Source: Nigrospora sphaerica (taxonomy: Eukaryota > Ascomycota > Sordariomycetes > Amphisphaeriales > Apiosporaceae). Taken from it: a DNA stretch of 64,000 nt. Where the stretch lies: positions 2,666,001-2,730,000 of the forward strand of contig JAGVVL010000022.1 of assembly GCA_018287875.1 (NCBI GenBank), written 5' to 3'. Position numbers and translations under genes: made by a program. Position 1 is the stretch's first letter, and each line of letters starts with the position of its first letter. Positions 26,291-37,886 of this stretch are shown one piece after another. The notes under the pieces are model-generated. The model was not told where the DNA came from and searched no databases. It saw only the letters and a program-made list of their open reading frames with translations.

Positions 26291-26449
26291 CAGCGATAGC
26301 TTTCTTCTTATATTATAATAAGAGAGATACTATTATGGTTCAGAAGTGTAAGGACTAAAAGAAGCACGAGGTTATTAGCTACTTCGCCATCATTAAAATA
26401 TAAAGTTAACGCCGATTTATTTAATTGTAAATAGACATCCTCGTTATAA

Positions 26450-29157
26450 GTTCCCCTTTTCTTATTATTATATTATTATACCAACTTTAGTTATACTTTA
26501 ATAACATAATGTTATTCGTTTTAGAAATAGTAGGAAAGGATAATAAAGTTAAATAGTAACTATTTATCGATTGTTAAGAACTTAACGCTATTACTACTAG
26601 AGATTATTACCCCTTACCACTTATTAGTAAGTTACGTAATAAGTTAGGTAAAGCTATTATTCTCACTACTACAAACTTATTAAACGGATATAACTATATT
26701 TTCATTAAGAAAACCGATGAATAAAAGATAGCCTTTCGTTATCAATTCGGACATTATAAGTACTTAATGACACTATTTAGTCTTATTAACGTATTGATAG
26801 GGTTTTTAAATATAACCACTTCTTATAATACTTTAAGTTCGTCGTCGTTTACCTCCACGATATTTTAATTTTCTTCGAAAGCCTTAAGAAACACCGCGAC
26901 TAGATTTAACTAATATTATAAGTACTTTAAGATAGAAAGCTAATAATAAATTTTAAGAAGAGTAAATTTAAATAAAGCAAAGTTAATTACCTTAAATACG
27001 TTATATTCGCAAGAGAAATTTAAATAAAGAAAGCTAAGGTTTTTAATAATTAAAGAATAGCTAACACTTCAAAATATAAAGGATATACAATACTTAAGGT
27101 TAGCGAGCTATTATAAGACATTTATTCCTTAATTTGAAAAGATCGTAGCTCCTTTAATGAACTTAACTTATGAGCATACTAACATTTAATAAACTAAAAT
27201 ACAGAATAAGCCTTTTCGAATTTAAAGAAACTATTCTTATAAAGATTAAGTACTTGAACGAGTATTTAAGGTTAAAACCGACGTTATAAATTATACGATG
27301 GAAGGCTAACTTAAATAAGCAGACGAGAATATAAAGATACATTTAATAGAATTCTTATTGTAGCTTAATTATTAACACTATAATAAAGACCTAATAGTTA
27401 TAATTAAAGTATTCAATATAAGAACACTTTCTTCATGATATAATATATAAAGTAATAGTAAGTATTAAATCTAAGAATCTCGCTATCTTTATAATAAAGA
27501 AGTTAAATAAGCGATAAACTCGTTACATAGAATTCGTCTTCAAGTTCCATTTCGTTATTATTTATAGAAAAGATAATAAGAATAGTAAGGCCGATTCCCT
27601 AAGCCGCCGGCTAAATTTAAAGTAAGAACTTATAATAGACATATGTATTATTATTAAAAAAGACGTTAATAGAAACAAAATACTTAGTAAGTAGTTACAT
27701 ATAATGTATAAAGTTGATTATAAGGATTAAATATAAAAGATCAAAGTTATTTAGGAATCCTAATCTTACTTTTATACCGTAATAGTTCTTCTCTTTTAAG
27801 TTCTTTAAAAAAAATTTAAAAACCTATAGAAACACCCCGTTTATAAGTAGTAAGGAATCTTTGAAACTATAAGCTAAACATTAAGAAATTATAATTATTA
27901 TGAGTAAAATAAATGAGTGGTTAAAATTATTAAGGACTACGATCTATATAATAAGGTAAAAGCATTACGATATAAGCTGTATAAAGAACATTAGCTTATA
28001 CCCTTATTAATAAAGCTTAAAAAGTAATCGCGTTGAACTCTATTATAAAGTTACTACTATTTAAGGTGCTTATAATATAGGTAATATATTATAATATCCT
28101 TATTATTATAAATAAGATTACGAAGTATATATACTGTATATTATGTAAGGAAGTAAGTGATATAAAAACACTTATATACACCTTTCTTAAAGTTATCGTT
28201 GATTAGCATAAACTATTAAATTAGATTGTCTTAAATTAAAATAAGAATTTAAATAATATAAAGAAACTCGTATACCTTCCTTAAAGTTATCGTTAAATAA
28301 CATAGACTATTAAAATATATTATATTAAATTAAGATAAATCGTTTATAATTTAGTTTTAAAGTCGCTTATAATGTTAATAAGTGTTAAGTATAAGATATT
28401 TACAGATTATTACTTATAAAAAGATAAATAAATAGAACGAATAAGGTAAGCCCTCAAATAGTACTTATAATACTACGTTAACCATTAGTAAAATAAGTAA
28501 GTCGAACTACTTTTAATAGCATAATTTACCTACAATAGCGCCGATAGCAAATCACTTAGTATATCAATGTTTAAAGCTAATTACGGATTTAAAGATTGTA
28601 CAAGCATTTTTATTAAAAGAATTATCATTTATAATAATAATTATAATGAATAAACATAAGAAAGTATAATAAGAACTACGAAAAGATTCAATATTCTTAT
28701 AAAATAAAATGAAAACTTATCAGGATTAAGTAGGGCTAAAGGGATTAATCTTTAAAAGAAGAGATAAAGTTTACTTACTTTATAAAACCATTAAAGTTAA
28801 GCGACTAAGTACTGAACTCGACTTTAAAAAGATTAAGCTTTTAAAAGTCAACGAAGTTATCTTAAATATTAACTACTACCTCTTACTACTCAAAAATATA
28901 AGAATAGATCTTATATTCTTTATTTTTTTACTTAAACTAGCGTTTTAGAAAGCTTAAATTAAATTAACTTAAAAGTTAAAATCAACTAACATATATATAA
29001 AGTAAGAGTATTCCTTTATAAAAAGAAGTTTAAAATATTTGAAGATACCATACTAAATAGAAAGAATACTTATTAAAACAGAATATATAAGAGCTTATTA
29101 GCTACTTAAAGAACTTATATAAAGAGTTAAACTACTTTTATTAATAAGGCTAACGTA
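26450..29157 (+). pseudogene. RIP-degraded Ty3/Gypsy chromovirus pol
   Basis: Reading through stops on the plus strand gives reverse transcriptase traces at about 26540-26960 (ELNAIT, YPLPLIS, LLNGYNY, FRYQFGHYKY). An RNase H end follows near 27580-27610 (NSKADSLSRR). An integrase end lies near 28750-28930 (DKVYLL, LDFKKI, VNEVI). A mutated chromodomain (KxKEYLxxQNxxE) follows at about 29010-29150. The Fot1-type transposon at 29158 sits directly after the chromodomain. Its frame is destroyed by transitions throughout. Confidence 0.7.
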
Positions 29158-31007
29158 CATGTCAGGTCAGCGGAATATGTGGGTTAACGGAACACTTCTT
29201 GCAAATTCCCACCTCCCCAACTTTAACCGCGCTCTACTTTATAACAAATCATGAGAAACACTTCGAGCGAGTCGCAGATTATTCTAGCGGTTCAAGCGAT
29301 TCAGAAGACTCCTAGTTTAAGTCTTCGTAAAGCCGCTAAGATCTTCCAGGTTTCTATAACCACTCTCTATAGCCGGATGAACGGCAGACGCGCCCGACAG
29401 GATACCCGCCCAGGCAGTTATCGACTGTCCGAACTAGAAGAGAAAGCTATTGTTCAATACATTCTCGACCTAGATGCGCGAGGGTTTTCACCCCGAATCT
29501 CTGACGTGGAAGATATAGCGAATGTTATCGCCGAGGCGCGTGACGCGTCACGCGTCGGGACGCGTTGGGCCTCGACCTTCGTGAAGCGCCAACCAGACCT
29601 TCGGACGCGTCTTTTGCGTGTATACGACTACCAGAGGGCCCTTTGCGAAGACCTTGAGAAGATCGCCGGCTGGTTCGGTCTTTTGCAGAATATTAAGGCC
29701 AAGTACGGCATCTAGGACGAGGATATCTACAACTTCGACGAGACCGGCTTTATGATAGGCCAGATCGCGTCCACTATAGTCGTCACGGGCGCCGACCGTA
29801 ACGGCAAACGAAAGAAGGTCCAGCCTGGCAATCGCGAATGGGTTACCGTAATCCAAAGCGTCTGTTCCGACAGCTGGTGTGTCCCGCCGTTCATCGTCGT
29901 GAAGGGTGCCTACCACCTCGCCAATTAGTACTCCAATAGCACCCTCCCACGCGATTGGATAATTAAACCAACCAAGAATGGATGGACCGATAATGAGACA
30001 GGCCTGGACTGGATTCGGCATTTCGATAAACATACCTCGTCGCGCGCGAAAGGCCGATATCGTCTGTTAGTAATCGACGGGCACGAAAGCCACGTTTTGG
30101 CCGAATTCCAGGCTTTCTGCAAAGAGAAGAACATCATCACGGTCTCTATGCCTCCGCACTTATCGCATCTACTCCAGCCACTTAACGTGAGGTGTTTTAG
30201 GCCATTAAAGCGGGCGTACGGTCGTAAAATCGAAACCTTTATGAAGTCACTCGTTAACCATATCACTAAGGCCGAGTTCCTTATCGCTTTTTAGGCCGCG
30301 TTTTTGAAGGTTTTTATACCCGAAAACGTTAAGGCTGGGTTCCGCGGAGCTAGTTTAGTCCCTTATAACCCGAAAAAGGTTATCTCGAAGCTCGACGTGA
30401 AGTTATCAACGCCTTCGCCGTCTAGCAGCCTCCCGACAGCAAGCATCCTATGGGCCTCTCAAACGCCGCACAACCCAACCGAGGCGACTTCGTAAACAGA
30501 TTATATTACGAATCGAGTCCGCTGTCACTAAAAGAGCTCTCCGACACTAATTTTACTAGCAATTGACCAGCTTTCAAAGGGTGCGGTAGCAACAATGCAT
30601 CGTGTTACCCTTTTAAAGGCTGAGGTCCGCAGCCTCCGAGAGGCGAATAGCAGCCTCGCAAAACGTCGCAAAATAAAGAAAAAGCGTATACGAAATGGAG
30701 GAGCACTAGCTATTGGAGAGGCACAAGATATTTTAAATCAAAAGGACGCCGATATGCAGTTAAAAGAGGAAACACGTATAAGTAGCAGTCGCGTAAGAAG
30801 GACTCAACCTCGCGGACAACGCTACGGCACCTGCGGAGAGACCGGTTATAATGCTTGCACTTGTCAAATGGAAAAAGGTGTCTTTAAAGAGTCGGAACCG
30901 ATTAGTTTGAATTGATTTAAGGTATTATGGCGATATAATTGTCTGATTCTAATGGGATTGTGCTAGAAAGTGTTCCGTTGACCCATATGTTCCGCTGACC
31001 TGACATG
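29158..31007 (+). mobile_element. Fot1/pogo-type DNA transposon with complete ends
   Basis: An 1850-bp element with terminal inverted repeats of about 40 bp beginning CATGTCAGGTCAGCGGAA, flanked by TA (29156-29157 and 31008-31009). It contains one transposase reading frame damaged by stops (next entry). It is inserted into RIP-degraded Gypsy DNA, so it is younger than that element, but it carries RIP-type mutations itself. Confidence 0.88.
29251..30915 (+). pseudogene. Fot1-like transposase, inactivated by RIP-type stops
   Basis: A single frame of about 554 codons with a helix-turn-helix/CENP-B-like N-terminus (LRKAAKIFQVSITTLYSRMN), then a DDE core with YNFDETGF and VIDGHESH. A Cys-rich tail (CGETGYNACTC) ends it. 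It would cut and paste the element at TA. In-frame stops lie at 29713, 29926, 30292, 30493 and near 30528; the first three look like CAG-to-TAG. The third catalytic Asp, in the motif normally LQPLD, reads LQPLN, a G-to-A change. It is therefore inactive. Confidence 0.85.
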
Positions 31008-31475
31008 TACGTTAAATTAAGCTAATATTAAAGTGTTTAGGTCAACCTTTAAGAACAGCCTTTACTATACGGCGACGCTCCTTCTTTATGGCCTCTAACT
31101 CTTCTTTAAGCTTAGAATGTTAAGAAGTGATATAAAGTAATTACTTTGAGAAGTGCGTCGCGCTATTAAGTCTTCTTAGAAAAAGGAACACGCGACTTTT
31201 GTTTTTTAATATAACTTAATATAATAAGTATATATTATAGAAATATAAAAGAAGGAAGGGCGGACTTATAACAATACACGTTACGTGTAAGTAGACCAAC
31301 CTCTATATGCAACTTTAATTTCAAGGATAAAGACTTTAAAAGAAAAGGGGTATTATTACAATCTTAAAAGACTTAAGTTAAGAAGGGTAGCTAAGTATTA
31401 TATTAATTATTAAGGACCTCTTTATTTATTAAGGAAACTATCGGTAAGAAATATAAAAATAAGCCTTAATAAAAA

Positions 31476-31688
31476 TGTAAGGATCCGAAGGAATCACAAT
31501 AGCACCGTCAGGTATAAGGTAGCGAAGGACAGGCTCAATTCCACTGCAAGACTGATTCTTGCAGAATCCAAGTTCAGGTCGGGCGCCAGCAGTGCGCCCG
31601 CTCCTCGCTAGTAGGCTGCCGGTGGATCTGTACCGCAGGTCAGGTGACCAGCCTGCGGATGCACCTCTTTAGCGTCTCCTCCCTTATA
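31476..31688 (+). repeat. LTR-B solo LTR copy 4
   Basis: Begins TGTAAGGATCCGAAGG and ends CTCCCTTATA, the last dinucleotide probably a mutated CA. It is flanked by A-rich sequence, with AAAAA on the left and AAAAT on the right, so a duplication is plausible but not decisive. Confidence 0.68.
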
Positions 31689-31864
31689 AAAATTATTATT
31701 AAGAGAAGAAATACTTATTAATTAAAAAGAGTTAATCATGTAATAGATTGAAGCTAGAACATATAATTTAACATAGATCAATAAATTAAGTCGTTAAGCT
31801 ATTGAGCCTCATTACAAGATCGACTAATCAATTTAATAATTTGAACTATTAATAAGTAAATAAT

Positions 31865-33130
31865 GTTAAGAAGCGAGTAGATAAGCGGATAATAGAGTTA
31901 ATTTAGGTTTTATACTATAAGTCTAGGTTTCTATTCTATTGATACAGGTTAGGCTAAGTAAGTAGAAGGTAGTTCAAAGAGCTATAATTAAAGTTTCTTA
32001 TGTTGTAAACTTTTTATTTAAATTCTTAACGGAGGTCTGTACTAAGCGGACTTAATAAAACTCTATTATATGACAACTAATACATAGCTAGTTTAAGATA
32101 TCTTAAAGGCTGCCCTATACTGGTATAGCTTATCACGGTCTACCTCGTAATAGTACTTCCCTCCTTAAGGCGGAGTTCTATCAACGCAGTTTTAAAAAGA
32201 GAATAGCTAAGCTTTCTATAAGTTAATAGATCTTAGTTTCTTTAAATATCTTTATAGAAGTTGTTGCAGGTATAGGACTTATCCTATACCGTTCTCTGTC
32301 ACTACGGACTAAGCTATGCACTTAACGAGAAGCTAGTCCTTTAACCGAGCCTATCCTAAAGCTCGGGCCAGCCTACCCTGGAGCACGGGCCAGCTTACCC
32401 GCAAGCATGGCCCGCTTTACCCACAAGCGTGGCGTTCGCCACGCGGAAGCTTCTGCAAGGTTCCACGAGTTTCCACGAGTTTCTACGTGACTCTGAAGCT
32501 CCCACGAGCCCCCATGAGGCTCCACAAACCTCTATAAGGTTCCATATGCTTCTAAGCCACGTAATCACTTACGCAATCACTTACGCGTCCTCTTCCTTGT
32601 ATTACTAAGAGGATAAAGGTTTAACGGGTATAAGTAAAGGCTGAATCTCCCCTCTTCGTGTAACTAGTCTGTCCTGAAGTAAGCAAGCACACGAAATACA
32701 CTCTCGTTCCTCTTGAAGAGAAGTTCCTTATCCTTCCGTGTTTCTTTATAGAAACGACCTCCGAGATCGAAAGAGCGCTTATAAAGGGGTTGCTTCATCT
32801 TTTCGATCAAACCACCACTTCCAACAGAAGTTTATTATTACTTCGTTAACATTAGCAATGTATTTTATAAGCTCTTTAATTAGTTAGTTATATTTAGCTT
32901 ATTTTATAATATATTTCAAGTAAGAGCCTTGGCCTTCACCTTAGTAATTTAAATAAGAATTTAGGATGTCTTTAACTTTAAACTCTTTAACGCTATCGAC
33001 CTTTATAAGAGCGGTAAATATACTTAGTTAAAGTTAAGATAGTTAAAATTAAAATAAAGTAAGCTAATATAAAATATTAAGTGATTTCTTATAAACTGGT
33101 GTAAGTTTAATTAATAAGTGTATAAGCTTA
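31865..33130 (+). repeat. Dispersed repeat C, copy 2, split by a solo LTR
   Basis: Collinear with 14480-15205 on both sides of an insertion. The left half runs to 32261, the right half resumes at 32827 (AAGTTTATTATTACT) and ends near 33130 where another LTR-bearing element begins. It records nested insertion. No coding function is seen. Confidence 0.6.
32262..32826 (+). mobile_element. 565-bp solo LTR (LTR-C) with GAAGT target duplication
   Basis: Starts TGTTGCAGG and ends TTCCAACA (TGTTG...CAACA), flanked by GAAGT at 32257-32261 and 32827-32831. It interrupts repeat C exactly at this point, as comparison with the uninterrupted copy near 14890 shows. It contains imprecise 10-12-bp TTTCCACGAG repeats. 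An inverted second copy is at 33321-33905. Confidence 0.85.
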
Positions 33131-33320
33131 TAACGATTTATAACGAAGCGCTATACCTAAGTACTGCATGACGTAGAGTTTGTACAATCAGAGATAGAGA
33201 GCGTCTGTCTAGCTTAAACACTGGTCGCTGGGTAACTAGATGACTAAGGGTGCTTAACTAGGGAACTGGTCTGAACTTCACAATAAGTTGTTAAGAGATT
33301 ACTCCTATCTATAGATAACA

Positions 33321-33905
33321 TGTTAGAAGTGGTGGTTCGATCGGAAGAGGAAGCAACCCTTTATAAAGGCTCTTTTAATCTTGGAGGTCGTTTCTTATAA
33401 AGAAACACGGAAGAATAAGGAACTTTTCTTTTAAGAGGAACAAGAGTGTATTTCGTGTGCTTTCTTGCTTGCTTGCTTCAGAACAGACTAGATACACAAA
33501 GAGGGGAGATTCAGTCTTTACTTATACCCGTTAAACTCTTATCCTTTTAGTAATACAAAGAAAAGAACGCGTAAGTGATTACGTAAGTGATTACGTGGCT
33601 TAGAAGCATATGGAACCTTATAGAGGTTCATGGAGTCTCATGGAGACTTGTGGGGGCTTTAGGGAGCCATATAGAAACTCGTGGAAACTCGTGGAAACTC
33701 GTGGAAACTTATAGAAGCTTTTGGGTGGCGTACGCCATACTTGCGGGTAAAGCGGGCCATGTTTGCGGGTAAGCTGGCCCGTGCTCCAGAGTAGGCTGGT
33801 CTGAGCTCTAGGATAGGCTTGGTTAAAGGACTAACTTTCTGTTAAGTGCATAGCTTAGTCGATAGTGACAGAGAACGGTATAGGATAAGTCCTATACCTG
33901 CGATA
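33321..33905 (-). repeat. LTR-C copy 2, inverted
   Basis: Reverse-complement copy of 32262-32826, starting TGTTAGAAGTGG and ending near CCTATACCTGCGATA. It includes a 12-bp tandem run (GGAAACTCGT units near 33680-33712). No matching 5-bp flanks are visible. It abuts the 185-bp LTR of the gag element, so it inserted at or recombined with that junction. Confidence 0.65.
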
Positions 33906-33929
33906 TTATGGTAAGTTGCATTAAGGTTT

Positions 33930-34825
33930 ATTAATCCCGAATAATTACTATAGAAGGTCTTATTTCTTTATCCTTTGTTGCTGCGTCGAAAAGGTTAATT
34001 TGTCTGCCGTTTCTTTCCAAAGTAGGTAACTATAGGTTTATAGATAGGTTGTTGTCTCTTACGCTCTATCTTTCTCTTATAAAGTCTGTTATTAATACGC
34101 ATAACGAGCTCGATATACTCGGAGAGCTTGCTAGGGCGATCTATTTTAACGACCTCGTCCTTGATTTCTTCCTTGAGACTGTGGTAGAACTAGGCAATGT
34201 AGGTATTATTGTCCTAGTCTAACTTAGAGATAATTTGTCGGAATCTAGCTGCGTAAGCGACGGCGGATTCTTTTTACTAGTGCTTCATAAGCTATTATTT
34301 AGCTATGCGGACTTTGTCTAGGCACTTAAAGATATCTTTAAGCTTGGCTTTAAACATTTTGTAACTTCCAAAAATTGCCTTGATCCTATCCTTTTAAAAC
34401 TTCTCTTTATTAGTCAGGTAATCTTTTATCATAGGTTTAAACTATACGAGGGCATTGCTTTAAAGGTATTTAGCAATATATATAACCTTATTAGAGTCGT
34501 TAAGGAAGCTGTTAAAGTAATACTTTAAATAGGCCTTAGCCTACGTAAGGAATATCTAGACGTTCCTATCTTTGCTGTTGTAAGGCGTAAGACCGGGGTA
34601 CTTATGCTTTCCCTAATCCCCATTCTTAGCGGCGATCTGCTGCTAAAGCTGCATGTTGTTGTATTGGAGGATTGTAATACTCTATCGAAGAGCATTGATT
34701 ATATTGTAAAGCTCTTAAAAGGCATCGGCGGCTGCAGGCTATATAGTCGGCTAAAAAGTCGCTGGGGCTCGCTAGCTTGTGGTAGGTGCAGATGTAGTTG
34801 GGGTTTAAGATGCCATTGTATTGAG
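33930..34825 (-). pseudogene. Degraded Ty3/Gypsy gag
   Basis: On the minus strand from about 34823 a Ser/Thr/Pro-rich start followed by a retrotransposon-gag pattern can be read through stops: FKAKLKDIFKCLDKVRIAK, AARFRQIISKLD and SLKEEIKDEVVK. These match the helical capsid region of Gypsy Gag. The stops are RIP-type. It would package element RNA if intact. No pol follows it. Confidence 0.6.
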
Positions 34826-35130
34826 AAGTTAGTGTCTAAGTAGTTGACAGTAACTGACCTGAGCATAAGTGATTAAAATATAATAAAGCGTTATACTTAA
34901 GTACTGCGTGATATAAGGTTTGTATAATTAGAGACAGAGAACATCTATTTAGCTTAAATACTGGTTGCTAGATAACTAAATAACTAAGGGTGCTTAACTA
35001 GATAACTAGTTTAAACTTTATAATAGATCGTTAGGAGGTTACTCTTATTTATAGGTGAGATAGATGCTTAGATTAATTATTAAGGTAATGACTGTCTATA
35101 TAGAAAATCCTTATAATACCTGATTGTTAG

Positions 35131-35494
35131 CGAATGGGCTGCCGAAACCGGTAACCCTTACGTCCCAAATCGGCCCATGTCTACACTTGCTGCTTTAGCG
35201 TCATCACACCCACTCACGTTTAGCGACGTTTTATTAGCCGCCATATTTCATGCTTCCCTGACCTCTGACCCTTCGCTCCGCCTAGCGACTGTGTTTGTTG
35301 GTAGTTCAGCGCTCTTGGTCACTACCAAGCCGGGCTGACATTCATGTCATCTTTTCTGTCTCTTGCCAGCGTTCGTTACTCGCTTCCTTCCCCTCTTCAT
35401 CTGCCTCTTCCTGCTCACTTCATTGAACCCCCCTAACCCAGTCTTGAGAATTGCACCTGACTTTGTCCTCTCTTCTCTACTGTTCTTCCACACA
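35131..35494 (+). promoter_or_regulatory. Composition border and upstream region of the DUF3435 gene
   Basis: AT-rich DNA ends here. At 35158-35161 lies TTAC within GTAACCCTTACG, a short palindrome. TTAC-like targets at the captain-proximal end are typical of Starships, so this is a candidate element edge, about 335 bp before the start codon. The stretch 35360-35490 is pyrimidine-rich (CTTCC/CTCTTC), like fungal core promoters. The other element end is not in the window, so the boundary is unproven. Confidence 0.35.
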
Positions 35495-37843
35495 ATGCGT
35501 GCCAATCGTCATGAGCCTCGCGAAACCTTCCGTGAAGCGCCGCCCTCAGTAGTGGTGCCCCCATCTGCTGCTGATGAATGTGGAAGTTGTGATAATATGC
35601 CGGATGCTGCTGCTCCTTACGTTCAGCAAGATGCGTCGAGGGAAATCCAAGATTTGGTCAACCATTACCAGACACTCGGGCCGACAAGAAAGGCCTACAG
35701 TGAAAACACTGAGAAGTTGCTCTCCAGACAAAAGGATATATGGATCCAGTAAGTCCACGATCTGCGGCTTCGGTGCTTCGCTGACTCTGCTAGGTTTTGT
35801 CGATCATTCGGTGTTGAGCCCGACGAGACAATCAAACGCGCAGATGTAGCTGTCTTCAAGGCTTTTCTCGACTGGCGCGTAAGACATGGGAGGATCAACA
35901 AGCTTTCAACGATCAAGGGCTATTGGAAATCCCTCAGTCTCGTCTACGCGGCCACTACGAGTTGCTGGTTAGACCAGGCAACTCTCTACGATATAAATAA
36001 TGTGAGTTATCTGTTGTGTAGTGGCCGGACCTAAGTTTGATCTATCTGGCAGTTTTTGAGTCAAGACCTTCAAAAGAGGTACAACCTTAGTCTTGATGGG
36101 AAAGAGAAGTCGGCCCTTTTCGTGGAAGACCTGGATTTTCTCCTGACCCATCACTGGATGCGGGATACCGAAGTCTTCCCCCACGAGCGCATGCGACTAC
36201 AGCTGGCGATGATTCTGCTTTTGGCTGGTGCAACGTCCACCCGACCTGGGGCGCTGCTCAAGCTGAGGTACCGAGATATTAGCTTTGCTGTATTTCCCTC
36301 TCAAGATTATGGTTCTCGGAGCAGACTCACGATGACAATTCGCCTCACCGAGACGAAGACACGCGGTGGGAAGAAGACCCCTACAAAATTTGGATTCCGC
36401 GAGGAGATCAACTTGATTCATTGTCCCGTCCTTGGAATGCTGGCATTGACTCTGGCCGACGAGGCCTTGGAAGGCGAGCCCACATTGGAAACGATCCATC
36501 GACTGCGGGTGCCGGCAGACAAGGACCGTATCCGGCTCCCTATCAAAGAGGGTGTAATGGACTCCTTTATCTTCCGCAATGGGACAGGTTTGGGCGCCGA
36601 TGGAGACTCCTACGAATATGGCTCGGCCCGCAATGCCCTTGTCAGACTGGGGAAGTCGTGTGGTTATTTGAACGACTTGATGTTCTACGACCTGCGGCGC
36701 GCCACGGGGAAGAAGCTCACCAAGGAAGTATCGCCCGAAGAGCGTAATCAGATCATGGGCCACAGCGGGGGCACCTCGAGCGTGTACCGCCAATACTACA
36801 TGCCGGAATTTGTGGATCGCGACGTGCAGGCGATCTATTTCGGTAGCACGCGCCAAGACGATCTGATTCTGGCCATTGGAAGGATCCCGCGAAATGGACA
36901 AGCGCCCACAAAACTAACGGAAGATCAGAAAGACTCGGTACGCCAAGAACCAGAGCTCATAGTGGCTTCACAGGAGCGCGACAGGCTCAGGACCGAAATT
37001 CGTCGTTCATTTGGAACGATGAACCAAGCGCGAAAGGCAGCAACAAACCAGGCTCGGGGCTTGGTTAAAGCGCATGACCTCGCGAACAGTAAGGTGAACA
37101 GCATACGATCCAAACTCCAGAACGAGCTCCTTGGCCGGAAAATCAAGGAATTTCATGCCACTTCGGACCTTGAAGCAGTTCAGGGACAATTCGGCACTAC
37201 TTCCAGTTCCCAATTCCGCCCACAAGGCCAGAAGCCTTGGGCGGTACCCGACTTTGAGCTCACCGAGAGGCGCCGGGTGGCGGAGGTTCTTTCTTCCCAG
37301 TCGTCCGGGCTGGAAACGCTGGGCATTGCCGAGCTTGATGACCTACGGGTTGAGCTGGTCGTTGCTTTGACTGCCCTGTGTCGAATGAAAGAGACACCCT
37401 ACAAATTTCGCAAGAGAAGCCAGTCGACCTCCACGGGGAGCGAAGCAAAGAAGATACGACAATGCTCTGCGCCGGAGGAGATGCAGGGAATGCAATTGAA
37501 GTTCAGCGTCGCAAACGCAGCCGATAAGTCTTGCCCTTTCTGTAAGAGCGACCCCACCTGCGGGCCGCGGAAACGGGGGCACCAATTTGCACGAATCGAT
37601 GTTCTCGGGCGCCATATCTTCGAGCAGCACTTCGACCAGTCGGGCAAAGTTCGGGGGGCAATTAACACTGACAGTGGCAGAATAGCTTTTGGTTGTCCTT
37701 ATGTCGGCTGTTCCACACCACTGTTCAGTGCAAGGGATTTTGCCTGTCATGCGCATGGGTCTCACGGGATGAATCGGTTCCCAAGCTCTATGATTCCAGG
37801 AAATGTGATAAGCAGCTGGGCTGATCTTATCTCTCAACACTAG
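35495..37843 (+). CDS. DUF3435 tyrosine recombinase, Starship captain-like
   Basis: Proposed exons are 35495-35748, 35794-36001 and 36053-37843, giving about 750 aa. The first intron (GTAAGT...CTGAC...TAG) removes an in-frame TAA at 35750; the second is GTGAGT...CAG. The protein matches fungal DUF3435. A core arginine lies in STRPGALL (about R218), followed by YDLRRATG (about R369/R370), GHSGGTSS (about H391) and candidate nucleophiles in YRQYYM (Y399, Y402 or Y403). A long helical part follows, then a C2H2-like finger beginning CPFC (about C648) with a second Cys/His cluster (CPYVGC). Captains excise and insert whole Starships; other DUF3435 genes belong to Crypton-like elements. It is the first gene after the AT-rich island and points into the cargo-like region. 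The start ATG has a good CACA context. Confidence 0.85.
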
Positions 37844-37886
37844 AGGTGTGATACTAGAGATGTGATGCTAGAGGTGTGATGCTAGT
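37842..37886. repeat. 14-bp tandem repeat just after the DUF3435 stop codon
   Basis: Three units of CTAGAGRTGTGATR follow the stop codon directly. This is a small satellite in the 3' untranslated region of the recombinase gene. Confidence 0.55.

Larger units (their letters stand above)
33131..35066 (-). mobile_element. Gag-only LTR element with about 185-bp LTRs
   Basis: Direct repeats at about 33131-33320 and 34880-35066 share blocks such as AAGGGTGCTTAACTAG and the GTACTGC region. They enclose a degraded gag on the minus strand and an inserted LTR-C copy. No protease, reverse transcriptase or integrase is present between the LTRs. It is therefore an internally deleted or non-autonomous Gypsy element. 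The LTR ends are approximate. Confidence 0.5.
6193..35130. repeat. 29-kb AT-rich, RIP-degraded transposon island
   Basis: The whole stretch is dominated by TA-rich sequence with few long open frames and ends sharply at both sides, as expected for RIP-mutated repeats. Recognisable islands inside it are listed separately. I see no gene, only unrecognised AT-rich sequence, at about 6193-7400, 9900-10609, 10744-11678, 15206-16610, 16846-18855, 18901-21059, 22277-24815, 25261-25519, 26291-26449, 31008-31475 and 31689-31864. RIP is inferred from transitions between repeat copies and CAG-to-TAG stops. RIP indices were not computed. Confidence 0.85.

Noticed and set aside
29548..30266. Minus-strand frames of 113-161 codons within the Fot1-type element
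   Set aside because: Antisense to the transposase frame that carries all recognisable motifs.
35749..35793. In-frame TAA in the DUF3435 gene suggesting a nonsense mutation
   Set aside because: The TAA lies within GTAAGT...CTGAC...TAG, a 45-nt intron. Splicing it out keeps the frame and restores the conserved segment, so the gene is not broken there.
36197..36901. A 234-codon minus-strand frame inside the DUF3435 gene
   Set aside because: Antisense to a well-supported gene and without domain signatures.
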